Source: Chloroflexi bacterium HGW-Chloroflexi-3 (GTDB lineage: Bacteria; Chloroflexota; Anaerolineae; Anaerolineales; Anaerolineaceae). Taken from it: a stretch of 64,000 bases of DNA. The first letter of the stretch is position 1, and the number at the start of each line of letters is the position of its first letter. Positions 20,401 through 27,550 of the stretch are shown piece after piece. The translations under genes were made by a program, and so were the position numbers. Below the pieces are notes generated by a model that was not told where the DNA came from, ran no database searches, and was given only the letters and a program-made list of their open reading frames with translations. The stretch spans positions 186,001 through 250,000 of the forward strand of contig PHBX01000009.1 of assembly GCA_002842045.1 (NCBI GenBank), written 5' to 3'.

Positions 20401-20656
20401 TCTGCGCGTATTGGGAACTGCCCTCCCCACTGTTCGGCTGACATTGATCAGTGAACCCTTGGCACTTTCTGTGATCGGTGTGATCCTTGGATTGGGAATA
20501 TCTTACTTGCTATGGGCGTCAACTGGCGTTTTATCATTGCGCCAATTGATGATAAGTGCTGGATTGTACCTCGTGGGGGTAATAATCGGATCGGTGGTTG
20601 GGGCTATGTTGGTCACCAACAAACAGCCTATTGATCTGTTGCAGGTCAAAGAATAA
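17474..20656 (+). CDS. ABC transporter permease with two FtsX-type domains
   Basis: This 1060-residue membrane protein has the architecture of a double FtsX/MacB-type permease. A first helix lies at about 17-38 and is followed by a long extracytoplasmic domain. Three helices cluster at about 455-575, a cytoplasmic linker follows, and a second helix comes at about 655. A second extracytoplasmic domain precedes three more helices (about 940-1050). The segments RDHAILRALGV and KETAILRVLGT mark the two permease domains. It has a start at 17474 (an alternative ATG lies at 17483). The ATPase gene follows after 10 bp. Such systems usually drive mechanical work or lipoprotein/peptide export rather than import; the substrate is unknown. 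No adaptor (MacA-like) gene is nearby. Confidence 0.85.
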   Translation: MVKMSKPNIFLKSTVRQPIFTIFLLLIMGLISFVFITKSVEYILIQRETEVLGGYYRSIGVLENINDPRSGDLSPGVELVKSSPYFAYGNKPEIVSGVMTEIHNNNSFANTFLLRSGLPEEYWPNTHNTDIWFIGELVEKEEMFQRGNKEGKSLGYVLRFHIDTLLAAYPENAREGSQIVLLFISKGNESAIPIIQEMTSNQRYLIRGWDDMGAISDESMIYGTRFLIKPLDDQQLWYLPVPNEETLDFSSSDLAPIKNKIDILNENIHTLGILATADMSAMPRMQEASNFFYLTEGRWLNYKDTLEGNKVLVMPECLAKERGLALDDEIQLTFRPLKDTYYGHIRDGIDTEQWRGYPTYQDTFMIVGIYNFTMECAYWAYIPSGSLQPGFTSLTQDQFRDEVDYSFVLDSPKNQTLFIQTYKEPFLELGISLKFLESNGPAYWAAVGPIRQSSTLDLQIFSLLLLATLVMMVFLYLLQRKRDHAILRALGVPIVHTKVQLILPLILIGGLGIIAGSLFSWNYALELAKDTLSTIPTPAGVYPSADLNFNYLIGFCLVIFLLLIVISWLGVIILAKKSVIELLQGQTNKQEKSQKLDKSASHAEGNVITTSPQMESSTVLENISKLSAVNLTEMEKRRGSSPAFFGEYIVKHGIRSRLKSLLTLSIALVFLIALGWIQRTLEISQTEIDNLYDTTIIDADIVPADPSAPSYGVKRNTGNGFIYRNTVDIVLNSGLVIDSSLEADARWMEVQRIDTKAKFEGPFAVYAYDSPESFLSSLADPESLTFATGWDINQFGEYRVVEDIKKEEIPILFPANLLEDLALEVGTKIMITDRLTSKYQGVIVGQFAGERIISVNGIKTQLIGAEPILIPLSVLTAMEGENTTFTVVHFSLDPSHNRDLSQVRLEMEEVIKAPAAGTKELRLIIWDEQLRIVINQLENNISLLKILFPVVMTVSILIGAGLSLLLLLQTSKETAILRVLGTALPTVRLTLISEPLALSVIGVILGLGISYLLWASTGVLSLRQLMISAGLYLVGVIIGSVVGAMLVTNKQPIDLLQVKE

Positions 20657-20666
20657 GGAGGAGTAC

Positions 20667-21344
20667 ATGTCAACATTAATACTGGATGGGGTTAGTTACA
20701 CATATAAAAATGGCGACCGTAAAGTAGTAAACAATGTGTCCTGCCTGTTTGGTAGCGGAAAGGTAAGCGCGGTCGTTGGCCCTTCCGGCAGCGGTAAGAC
20801 AACCCTCCTCTCCCTGATGGCTGGATTGGATCAACCCACAGAAGGGGATATCTACCTGGATGGGGAAGAGCTTACCAACATGGACCTGGATCAATATCGT
20901 CGTGAACGGGTAGCCATGGTTTTTCAGGCATTTCACCTTTTTCCATTACTGACGGTGCTGGAGAATGTCTGTTTTCCGATGGAATTGAATGGCATATCAA
21001 AAACGGATGCAAAGGCAAAAGCAAGAGAACTGCTCGCATCTGTGGGAATTGAAACCGAAAAACACAGACGTTATCCATCCAACCTGTCCGGTGGGGAGCA
21101 GCAGCGGGTGGCCATTGCGCGTTCCCTGGCGAGCGGTGCCAGGGTGATCCTGGCCGATGAACCGACCGGCAACCTGGACAAAGCCAACGGTGAGAGGGTA
21201 ATCGAGATCCTGCGACAACTGGCTCACCAGCAACGTTATTGTATTGTGGTGGTCACCCATAACCTGGAAATTGCTGAGCGGTCGGATAAGGTTTGGAGTA
21301 TGTCGGATGGGGTGTTGGTGGAGCAGGTCACTCAACCTGTATGA
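20667..21344 (+). CDS. ABC transporter ATP-binding protein, LolD/MacB family
   Basis: This 225-residue ATPase is the partner of the preceding FtsX-type permease. Walker A (GPSGSGKTT), the Q-loop ([10 protein letters not shown]), the signature [16 protein letters not shown] and Walker B ([12 protein letters not shown]) are all intact, with the GNLD variant typical of LolD/MacB/FtsE-like proteins. I chose the ATG at 20667 because it follows an AGGAGGAG site right after the permease stop; the longer frame reads through the permease gene. It powers the transporter from the cytoplasmic side. Confidence 0.92.
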   Translation: MSTLILDGVSYTYKNGDRKVVNNVSCLFGSGKVSAVVGPSGSGKTTLLSLMAGLDQPTEGDIYLDGEELTNMDLDQYRRERVAMVFQAFHLFPLLTVLENVCFPMELNGISKTDAKAKARELLASVGIETEKHRRYPSNLSGGEQQRVAIARSLASGARVILADEPTGNLDKANGERVIEILRQLAHQQRYCIVVVTHNLEIAERSDKVWSMSDGVLVEQVTQPV

Positions 21345-21384
21345 ATATCAAGATCAACCATCAGGATATAGAGAAATCCAATAA

Positions 21385-21834
21385 TTAAGATTCTGGTAGG
21401 TTCTCCAGATCATTTAGGTCTTTATACCGCCCACTGGCTTTTTTATTTTTTCGTAAATTTTCGAGATCGATAATATTCACTTCAATCCCGGCAATCTTTC
21501 CATGTTTTTTTTGTTGGTAACATGAATCAAAGTCAACCCCTGAGATAGAAGTTATGATTTCTAATCTGACTGGAGGAACACCCATCCGAATTATTTTATT
21601 TTCTTCCAAAAATAGATCAGTTGTTAATTCAGGCGCATCAAAACCAAATTCATTCAAAGCAGTTACTATTTTCTTTGCGTTAATTGGTTTGACAGCAATC
21701 CAAATATCCATATCCGCAGTGGCACGGGGATATCCATAATACCCAACAGCGTAACCACCTACTAATAAGTATTCGACTTTATACTTGTTCAGTAATTTCA
21801 AGAACTCTTTGAAGTCGGGTGGTAGCTGGATCAT
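21385..21834 (-). CDS. Nucleotidyltransferase-fold protein (AbiEii/DUF6036-like)
   Basis: This protein of about 149 residues has the nucleotidyltransferase signature: LLVGGYAVGYYG, then RATADMDIWI with the paired aspartates, near residues 23-48. The rest predicts a small alpha/beta fold ending in a lysine-rich helix. Proteins of this kind are common in bacteria, often next to a short partner gene, as here. Some act as toxin or antitoxin nucleotidyltransferases, but activity cannot be read from the sequence. The start overlaps the upstream small gene by more than 50 nt in another frame. ATGs at 21840 and 21834 are both possible; I prefer 21834 from family resemblance (MIQLPPDFKEF). Confidence 0.75.
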   Translation of the reverse strand: MIQLPPDFKEFLKLLNKYKVEYLLVGGYAVGYYGYPRATADMDIWIAVKPINAKKIVTALNEFGFDAPELTTDLFLEENKIIRMGVPPVRLEIITSISGVDFDSCYQQKKHGKIAGIEVNIIDLENLRKNKKASGRYKDLNDLENLPES

Positions 21835-21985
21835 AGCCATAAATAATCTGCCTCATCACCTCGATCGCCTCCATTCGTTCTTGAGGTGTTTTTGAATGCC
21901 AATACACTATCTCATCACTCTCTTCGTGAAGAGAGGATATTGTTATGGTTTTTTTATCTAATTTGGGTAATTTCTTATTTTTCAC
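21779..21985 (-). CDS. Small partner protein of the nucleotidyltransferase
   Basis: This 68-residue protein starts with a GTG at 21985. It contains the pattern YWHSKTPQERMEAIEVMRQ followed by YGYDPATTRLQRV, a sequence type I recall as a frequent small companion of AbiEii-like nucleotidyltransferases. No enzymatic motif is visible. The C-terminal 19 codons overlap the nucleotidyltransferase gene in a different frame, so the two are surely co-transcribed. It may be an antitoxin or a regulatory partner; this is inference from position only. Confidence 0.65.
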   Translation of the reverse strand: MKNKKLPKLDKKTITISSLHEESDEIVYWHSKTPQERMEAIEVMRQIIYGYDPATTRLQRVLEITEQV

Positions 21986-21991
21986 AACTTA

Positions 21992-21997
21992 ATTATA
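21992..21997 (-). promoter_or_regulatory. -10 box for a leaderless transcript of the nucleotidyltransferase pair
   Basis: A perfect TATAAT lies on the minus strand exactly 6 nt before the GTG start at 21985, and no Shine-Dalgarno is present. The transcription start would coincide with the start codon. The -35 is weak. Confidence 0.4.
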
Positions 21998-22061
21998 TAA
22001 CATCTCAGTGTTAATAACGAGCTATTCACAGCATTATTCCGTCCCGGTCAATCGCATCACG

Positions 22062-22427
22062 TTACGAGACTTTACACGTCTCAGCATCTACCAGGTTAAC
22101 TTTGAATTCTGCACTTAACCCGCTAATCGCAGCAACTGCAGCATAAAAACGATCGGCGGGCACCCCAAAAACTGCCAGATCAATATCAGACCATAATGAG
22201 AAGCCGCTGCGGCTCGCCAGAGAACCGAACAACACCACATTCTTTGCGTCAAACTCATTACGCAACAATGCTGCCGCCTGCCGGGCTAGCCACATAGCTC
22301 GCTTCTGGCGACGCTCCAGTTGAGATTGGGTAGCAGATTGTCGTTGGAGAATGGCTGTTATAGGACGGTAAGTTTTCCATTCTTCTGGCGGCAAATCCAG
22401 TGCTGTCCGGTGAATCATATCTGTCAT
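22062..22427 (-). CDS. MNT-type nucleotidyltransferase with premature stop
   Basis: This 121-residue protein has the minimal nucleotidyltransferase motif GSLASRSGFSLWSDIDLAVFG (about 75-95), with the paired aspartates of catalytically active members. The frame ends at a TAA (22062-22064). The same frame continues for 11 sense codons to a TGA at 22026, reading RDAIDRDGIML, which closely resembles the usual C-terminal end of this family. The TAA therefore looks like a nonsense mutation that removes about 12 residues. I chose the ATG at 22427 because a TATAAT lies 6 nt upstream; the longer frame passes through that promoter. MNT proteins usually pair with HEPN toxins, but none is next to it. Confidence 0.65.
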   Translation of the reverse strand: MTDMIHRTALDLPPEEWKTYRPITAILQRQSATQSQLERRQKRAMWLARQAAALLRNEFDAKNVVLFGSLASRSGFSLWSDIDLAVFGVPADRFYAAVAAISGLSAEFKVNLVDAETCKVS

Positions 22428-22433
22428 GCTTAT

Positions 22434-22442
22434 ATTATAGCA
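22434..22442 (-). promoter_or_regulatory. Extended -10 for a leaderless MNT transcript
   Basis: TGCTATAAT on the minus strand, followed by six bases and the ATG at 22427. No Shine-Dalgarno is seen. The pattern equals that before rpoD, maf and the neighbouring nucleotidyltransferase pair. Confidence 0.45.
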
Positions 22443-22544
22443 AGCTATATGTCTCAAGGACATCCACCTCTTGTTAATGACCACTATTTCATTTTGTACC
22501 AAAAATTGAATTTTGTTATACTGGACTAATTATCACAAGACCAG

Positions 22545-22890
22545 AAGTGTACTGCACCTTTTCCTATCCAGCTCTATTGTATACAAGGTGCAATGCACTT
22601 TTGGATTCTGGATTTTCGATCGTAATCTCTCGAATGGTGTAGATTGTTTATCTCCAAGTGCAATGCACCGGGGGTAATCCTGTAAATCCTGACACGAGAC
22701 GCCGTGAACCAGTTATGTTCAAATGGAAAAAGTTCCATGCGAATCATATACTTAAAATCCTGTAAATCCCAGTTCAAATTTTTGCGGCAGGAGTGGTGCA
22801 CATCCCCTTACAATTGAGTTTCCAATGCACCGTGCTGTACACCGTCCCCCGTCCTCAGTCTCCCGTCCGCACCGAAGAAGTGCAATGCAC
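22545..22890. repeat. Cluster of GTGCAATGCAC palindromes in a gene-free stretch
   Basis: The near-perfect 11-nt palindrome GTGCAATGCAC occurs at 22588-22598, 22658-22668 and 22880-22890. Degenerate copies lie near 22546-22558 (GTGTACTGCAC) and 22824-22830. Copies at 22588 and 22880 are followed by TTTT. The phrase ATCCTGTAAATCC also occurs twice (near 22677 and 22756). The stretch 22443-22932 contains no credible gene. These may be operator-like sites or degraded mobile-repeat debris. Confidence 0.6.
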
Positions 22891-22932
22891 TTTTAACTTT
22901 TCAATAATTTTTCCAGCATTCAGACCACTCAA

Positions 22933-23703
22933 TCAATCAGCTGAGTCTTTCCGAATCTGTTGCAGGAACACCTGAGAATTAATCGCCCGTTCTAAAAGAT
23001 ACGTCAGGTACCATTGCATGATCTTTTCCACTTCCTGCATCACACCTTTCGCTGGTGTAGCCGCCAGCGCTTCTTTATAATTGCTGCGTTGAAAATGTCG
23101 TAAATATTTCAAAGCTGCTACACTGATTTTTCGAACATCCTCATATTTATGTCCACACCCTGGGCAGATCACCCCACCCACCAATGCGGAAAAATACTGA
23201 TCTTCGGCTTTGATCTCTTCCTGACAGCCGATGCATTGAAATAACTGCGGTCGATAACCCAAAATATCCAGCAAACGCATTTCATAATATCGCAGCACCA
23301 CAAAAACCGGGTCGCTTGTACATAATCGCTCCAGGGTTTCCACTGCCAGTCGATATAATGGCTGGTTGATCCCATCTTCGTAGGTGAATTTATCCAGCAA
23401 TTCAATCACATAGGAAGCAATTCCCATTAGTTGCAGATCATCCCGAATGGGTAAAAACGCATTGATGGTTTCAGCCTGGGTGACGATCCATAGATCCCGC
23501 CCCTGAGCCAGTTGCAGGGCTGAACGCATAAATGGCTCCAGATGCCCGGCTTTGCGGGATGTGGTTTTGCGTGCCCCTTTGGCTACGATCCTTAATTTTC
23601 CATGCTCACGTGTAAAAATGGTTAACAGTCGATCGGCTTCTCCCCAGCGTTGGTGGCGCAAAATCAATGCATCCACCCGTCGACTGCGTTCACGCGAAGT
23701 CAT
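22933..23703 (-). CDS. recO: DNA repair protein RecO
   Basis: This 256-residue protein fits RecO, which with RecR loads RecA on SSB-coated DNA. The N-terminal OB-fold region shows EADRLLTIFTREHGKLRIVAKGARK (about residues 17-41). The zinc-finger region has four cysteines, in FQCIGCQEE (about 153-156) and VICPGCGHKY (about 172-177). It is the last gene of the glmU-hlyC-cdd-recO run and starts 9 bp after cdd. In Bacillus, recO directly precedes glyQ-glyS-dnaG-sigA; here about 6 kb of other DNA lies between. Confidence 0.93.
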   Translation of the reverse strand: MTSRERSRRVDALILRHQRWGEADRLLTIFTREHGKLRIVAKGARKTTSRKAGHLEPFMRSALQLAQGRDLWIVTQAETINAFLPIRDDLQLMGIASYVIELLDKFTYEDGINQPLYRLAVETLERLCTSDPVFVVLRYYEMRLLDILGYRPQLFQCIGCQEEIKAEDQYFSALVGGVICPGCGHKYEDVRKISVAALKYLRHFQRSNYKEALAATPAKGVMQEVEKIMQWYLTYLLERAINSQVFLQQIRKDSAD

Positions 23704-23712
23704 CTTTTTCCT

Positions 23713-24123
23713 TTATAGTGATGGTAGATCTTTGGGCGTAAAGGCACCGGGAAGCAAGCCGGATACGGTTGTTTCCTGGCTGATATTCCCCTCACCATCA
23801 GCGATCAAAACTATCGTCTCGAGACCGAATTCTGCCATCACCTGCCGGCATCCTCCACACGGGCTACCAGCGTTATCGGTTACCACCGCAATGGCCACAA
23901 AATCCCGTTCTCCCTCTGAGACAGCCTTAAAAATTGCCACACGCTCCGCACACATCGTGGTGGGATATGCAGCACTCTCCACATTGATACCATCATAGAT
24001 TTTTCCAGAAGTGGTTAAGATAGCTGCACCAACCGGATAATGCGAATAAGGCACATAAGCCCAGTGCCGGACCGCCATAGCTGCCTGGATGAGTGTTTCT
24101 TTTTGTTCCTCATTAATCTGCAT
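23713..24123 (-). CDS. cdd: Cytidine deaminase
   Basis: This 136-residue enzyme converts cytidine and deoxycytidine to uridine forms in pyrimidine salvage. Zinc ligands and the catalytic glutamate are in TMCAERVAIF (about 56-65) and SPCGGCRQVMAEF (about 87-99). The N-terminal segment AYVPYSHYPVGAAILT, with the conserved tyrosines and substrate-binding residues, is typical. The start overlaps the end of the CBS-domain gene by 11 bases, so the genes are translationally linked. The length matches the homotetrameric short form. Confidence 0.95.
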   Translation of the reverse strand: MQINEEQKETLIQAAMAVRHWAYVPYSHYPVGAAILTTSGKIYDGINVESAAYPTTMCAERVAIFKAVSEGERDFVAIAVVTDNAGSPCGGCRQVMAEFGLETIVLIADGEGNISQETTVSGLLPGAFTPKDLPSL

Positions 24124-25381
24124 CGCTTTGCTCCGTTTCCGAGATATGATCTACACGTTTTGCCAGCACCTTGCGGATTCTTCTGCCACTGACCTGTGAG
24201 ACCGTTAACAGCCAGCCATCCACTTTGATCTGTTCGCCGCCCACCGGCACACGGCCAATCTGGCCATAAATATATCCCCCCAGTGTATCTGCCATATCTT
24301 CCGTCAGATCAACGCCCAGAATATCATAGACATCATCCAGATCGATCCGTCCCGAGAACACTACCTCATCCTCAGACATTTGCTGAAATTCCAGTTCTTC
24401 GGCCTGGTCATACTCATCGCGGATTTCACCAACGATTTCCTCGACAATATCTTCCAATGTCACCAGACCTGCTGTCCCGCCGTATTCATCTACCACAATC
24501 GCCATATGAACACCCTGCGCCTGCATTTCCCGCAGCAATTCATCCACATTCTTCGACTCAGGAATGAAATAGGCTTTCCGTAAGAAAGGTCGTACTTCTG
24601 TTTTTTCCTTTTCGGTCAGATCCGTGCGTAACAAATCTTTGGCATACAGCAGACCGATAATTTCATCGATCGTCTCTTCATAAACAGGTACACGTGAATG
24701 ACCCGATTTTGTAAAAATATCGATCGCTTCCTGAACGGTCGCATTTACTTCCAATCCTGTAATATCGATGCGCGGTACCATAACCTCACGACAGAGTGTC
24801 TCGCCAAACTGAAAGATCGAGTAGATCATCTCACGTTCATCTTTTTCCAATCCGCTATCACCCTGATCGGTGTTCACCCAGGTGCGGATTTCTTCTTCTG
24901 TCACAGGTCCTAAACGTTGTTGTAAATTCTCGGAAGAACCCAATACTGCCATCATTAAAGCTGCCAATGGCGCGAATACAAAACGCATCACGTCACCCAG
25001 CCAGGCAATTCGAATCGCCCATTTTTCGGGAGCATGCAACACCAGACCTTCCAGGGCAAATTCCACCAACAAAAGGAGAAAGGCAGCCAAAATTACCATC
25101 CCAAAAACGAGCCAGATTGCCATTTGTGGGAATAAACTGATAAATATAAAGTAGATAAATGCACTGATAATAAAGTGCATCAGAATCATACTGATTCGCA
25201 AGGAAACCCGTAAACGTTTCTTATCCAGCACCGATAATGCCAGTTCTACCCCTTTTGGATCCATCTCACGCATGCCAATCAATTGCATCGGACGGCTATT
25301 GAGTAAACTGGATCTGACAATAGAAAATAAGAGATCCAATCCCAGAATAACAAAAAATAAAATCCACAAATAATTATTCAC
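24113..25381 (-). CDS. CNNM/HlyC-type transporter-associated protein with CBS domains
   Basis: This 422-residue protein has an N-terminal membrane region with about four hydrophobic segments (about 5-25, 60-90, 90-110, 130-150). Two CBS domains follow (about 195-330) and contain REVMVPRIDITGLEV and VVDEYGGTAGLVTLEDIVEEIVGEI. The C-terminal CorC/HlyC domain starts at about 345. The family is called hemolysin C, CorC or CNNM, and some members take part in magnesium efflux. Translation seems to start with GTG at 25381, overlapping the glmU stop by 8 bases. A similar gene precedes cdd in several bacteria. Confidence 0.9.
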   Translation of the reverse strand: MNNYLWILFFVILGLDLLFSIVRSSLLNSRPMQLIGMREMDPKGVELALSVLDKKRLRVSLRISMILMHFIISAFIYFIFISLFPQMAIWLVFGMVILAAFLLLLVEFALEGLVLHAPEKWAIRIAWLGDVMRFVFAPLAALMMAVLGSSENLQQRLGPVTEEEIRTWVNTDQGDSGLEKDEREMIYSIFQFGETLCREVMVPRIDITGLEVNATVQEAIDIFTKSGHSRVPVYEETIDEIIGLLYAKDLLRTDLTEKEKTEVRPFLRKAYFIPESKNVDELLREMQAQGVHMAIVVDEYGGTAGLVTLEDIVEEIVGEIRDEYDQAEELEFQQMSEDEVVFSGRIDLDDVYDILGVDLTEDMADTLGGYIYGQIGRVPVGGEQIKVDGWLLTVSQVSGRRIRKVLAKRVDHISETEQSDAD

Positions 25382-26726
25382 TTACTTTTGACTTCCTTAT
25401 CGGTTTTGCAGGTACACCTACGACAACTTCTCCGGCTGCTACATCGTGTGTCACCACGGCACCAGCACCTGTTTTGGCATCTTCTTCAATGGTAAGTGGC
25501 GCTACCAGCATCGTATCACTTCCAATAAACACCCGGTCACCTATGACCGTTGGGTGTTTTTTTTCTCCATCATAATTACAGGTGATCGTTCCGGCTCCAA
25601 TATTTACATCTTTGCCAATGGTTGCATTTCCAATGTATGAAAAATGTCCCATCTTCGTCCCGGCACCCAGATAAGAATCCTTCACCTCGCCAAAATTGCC
25701 CATATGCACACCGGGACCCAGATGAGCCCCTTTGCGTAGACGGGCGAAGGGTCCCATATCGACACCATCTTCCACAATGGCTTTCTCCATCACCACTGCC
25801 AGGATCACACAGCGGTTGCCCACCTGGCTATCGGTGATGATTGTATTGGGTCCAATCACGCAACCCTCGCCAATGGTAGAATCACCACGTAAAAACGTGT
25901 TTGGCTGCAGGATGGTATCCATCCCGATTTTGACACTTGCTTCCACATACGTGCTGGCTGGGTCAATCACAGTCACGCCTTCCAGCATCAATTTTTCTAA
26001 TATTCGTTGGCGCATCACGGTTTCTGCTTCCGCCAGGTGCACACGGGTATTAATCCCCAATGCTTCCAGATTATCGGTTACAGTCAACGCGTCCACGCGT
26101 AAACCATCCTGAACGGCAATGCCAACCACATCGGTCAGATAATATTCACCTTTGGGAGAGAGGGGTAAGCGTTTCAACGCCTGCCAGAGCCATTTTGCAT
26201 CAAAACAATAGACGCCGACATTCAATTCCTGGATGGATAGTTGTTCCGGGGTGCATTGGACTTCTTCCACAATGGCTACCACCGAGCCGTCCATTCCCCG
26301 GATGATACGGCCAAACCCTTTGGGGTCTTCCGAAATCATGGTGACCATTGACAAAGGTCCGCTGTTTTTCGCCTGCGTTTGCAATAATTTTTGAAGCGTT
26401 CCCTCGGTTAATAATGGCATATCCCCATAGGTCACCAAAATCGTGTCATAATCCTCTGAAATGGCGGGTAAAGCGGATTGAACAGCATGACCCGTCCCTA
26501 GTTGTTCATTCTGGAGGGCATACACCACACCATCTCCCAGACATTTTTGCACTTCTTCTGCACCATGCCCGATGACCAGCACTGTTCTTTCCGCGCCACT
26601 CATTTTGGCTGCGTTGATGGCATAGTAAACCATCGGTTTTCCACATACCTGGTGCAAAACCTTGGGAAGATTGGATTTCATGCGCGTGCCTTTACCAGCC
26701 GCCAGGACGATTGATGCTAATTTCAT
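25374..26726 (-). CDS. glmU: Bifunctional UDP-GlcNAc pyrophosphorylase / glucosamine-1-phosphate acetyltransferase
   Basis: This 450-residue enzyme makes UDP-N-acetylglucosamine for cell-wall and envelope sugars. The N-terminal uridyltransferase domain shows LAAGKGTRMKSNLPKVLH (about 7-24), NEQLGTGHAVQSA (about 77) and TYGDMPLL. The C-terminal left-handed beta helix has hexapeptide repeats from about 250 to 440, including MGHFSYIGNATIGKDVNIGAGT and NYDGEKKHPT. I chose the ATG at 26726 (MKLASIVLAAGKG), preceded by GGGAG; the frame extends 17 codons further without homology. It is the first gene of the glmU-hlyC-cdd-recO operon. Confidence 0.96.
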   Translation of the reverse strand: MKLASIVLAAGKGTRMKSNLPKVLHQVCGKPMVYYAINAAKMSGAERTVLVIGHGAEEVQKCLGDGVVYALQNEQLGTGHAVQSALPAISEDYDTILVTYGDMPLLTEGTLQKLLQTQAKNSGPLSMVTMISEDPKGFGRIIRGMDGSVVAIVEEVQCTPEQLSIQELNVGVYCFDAKWLWQALKRLPLSPKGEYYLTDVVGIAVQDGLRVDALTVTDNLEALGINTRVHLAEAETVMRQRILEKLMLEGVTVIDPASTYVEASVKIGMDTILQPNTFLRGDSTIGEGCVIGPNTIITDSQVGNRCVILAVVMEKAIVEDGVDMGPFARLRKGAHLGPGVHMGNFGEVKDSYLGAGTKMGHFSYIGNATIGKDVNIGAGTITCNYDGEKKHPTVIGDRVFIGSDTMLVAPLTIEEDAKTGAGAVVTHDVAAGEVVVGVPAKPIRKSKVSE

Positions 26727-26902
26727 TGCCCATGTCTCCCATGATTGATATTGAGTGGATTTTCCCCCAAAAAGCACCAGTCCTTTAAATCAAAAGAGCC
26801 TCGTATCATATGCAGGCACGCGATAGAAAGCTCAACTGAGTCAATGATGGTACTTTTAGGTTTTTTTCTTTTAGAGCGCATTGCTTTCTTTCAAAAAAAT
26901 TA

Positions 26903-26945
26903 GGCTGGGGCGCCCGGGCTCGAACCAGGATCCACAGATCCAAAG
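26903..26945 (-). other. tRNA-Gln(UUG) 3' half, attachment-site-like scar
   Basis: The minus strand carries the 3' part of a tRNA: anticodon loop CTTTGGA (anticodon UUG), 3' anticodon strand, a four-base variable loop, a complete T arm (CCTGG, TTCGAGC, CCGGG) and acceptor strand CGCCCCA with discriminator G and CC. Similarity stops abruptly at the anticodon loop; the upstream bases cannot form the 5' half. Such 3' tRNA fragments are typical leftovers of element integration into tRNA genes. It is not a functional tRNA gene. Confidence 0.65.
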
Positions 26946-26967
26946 TAACGATTCTAACACAAGTTTA

Positions 26968-27492
26968 ATGATTCTACCAGAAAAAATCGGGTGTTTCATG
27001 ATTCTATTCACCTTGTTGATGTCTTCCTGTAAACCTGAGCCGACCCCAACACCTGAAGTCCTCATCCAGACCAACATTGTACCGGGAACACCTGAGACAA
27101 TCATCATTACAGCAACCCCTGCCCCCACATTGGAGCCTGCGCCAGGGCCAAAAATTATACATCTGGCGTACGGTACCGGGGATATTCCCACTATTGATCC
27201 TGCTCTTGCCTGGGATAATATATCCATCCAGATTATTGAAGAAACGACGGTGGGGCTTTTCCGGCAGAATGAGGCCACGACTGAATTGGAAAACGCCATG
27301 GTAAAAGATTGGTCTCTATCGGATGATGGACTGACTTACACTTTTTCGCTGCGGGATGATGTTCCCTGGGTGCGATTCAATGGGGAAGCAGTGGAGCAAA
27401 TTTACGATTGTAATGGTAATCCCCGCATGGTTACCGCGCAAGACTTTGTGTTCGGTATTGATCATTACGAAAAATGGGACATAAACCGATAG
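26968..27492 (+). pseudogene. Truncated peptide-binding lipoprotein (SBP family 5)
   Basis: The reading frame encodes a lipoprotein signal (FMILFTLLMSSC), a Pro/Thr-rich linker and the start of a family-5 solute-binding protein: HLAYGTGDIPTIDPALAWD, then DWSLSDDGLTYTFSLRDDVPWV and the domain start AQDFVFGI. After that it diverges and stops at about 175 residues, where family members have 500-650. It lies 20 bp from the tRNA-Gln fragment and on the opposite strand from all other genes nearby. The start is uncertain (ATG at 26968 or 26998). It is best seen as a 5' remnant; a short secreted product remains possible. Confidence 0.7.
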
Positions 27493-27513
27493 ATATTGTT
27501 CAACTAAACAAGA

Positions 27514-27550
27514 AACAACCGCCTTAAGGTTCGAAGGCTGTTGTTGTTTT
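27514..27550. terminator. Bidirectional terminator-like hairpin
   Basis: AACAACCGCCTT (27514-27525) and AAGGCTGTTGTT (27534-27545) pair over 12 positions with one mismatch around an eight-base loop. The plus strand continues with GTTTT. It separates the convergent SBP remnant and response-regulator gene. Confidence 0.6.

Noticed and set aside
26881..26967. Upstream ATG at 26881 for the truncated binding protein
   Set aside because: The added residues cover the tRNA fragment and precede the lipoprotein signal, so they are not part of a secreted protein.
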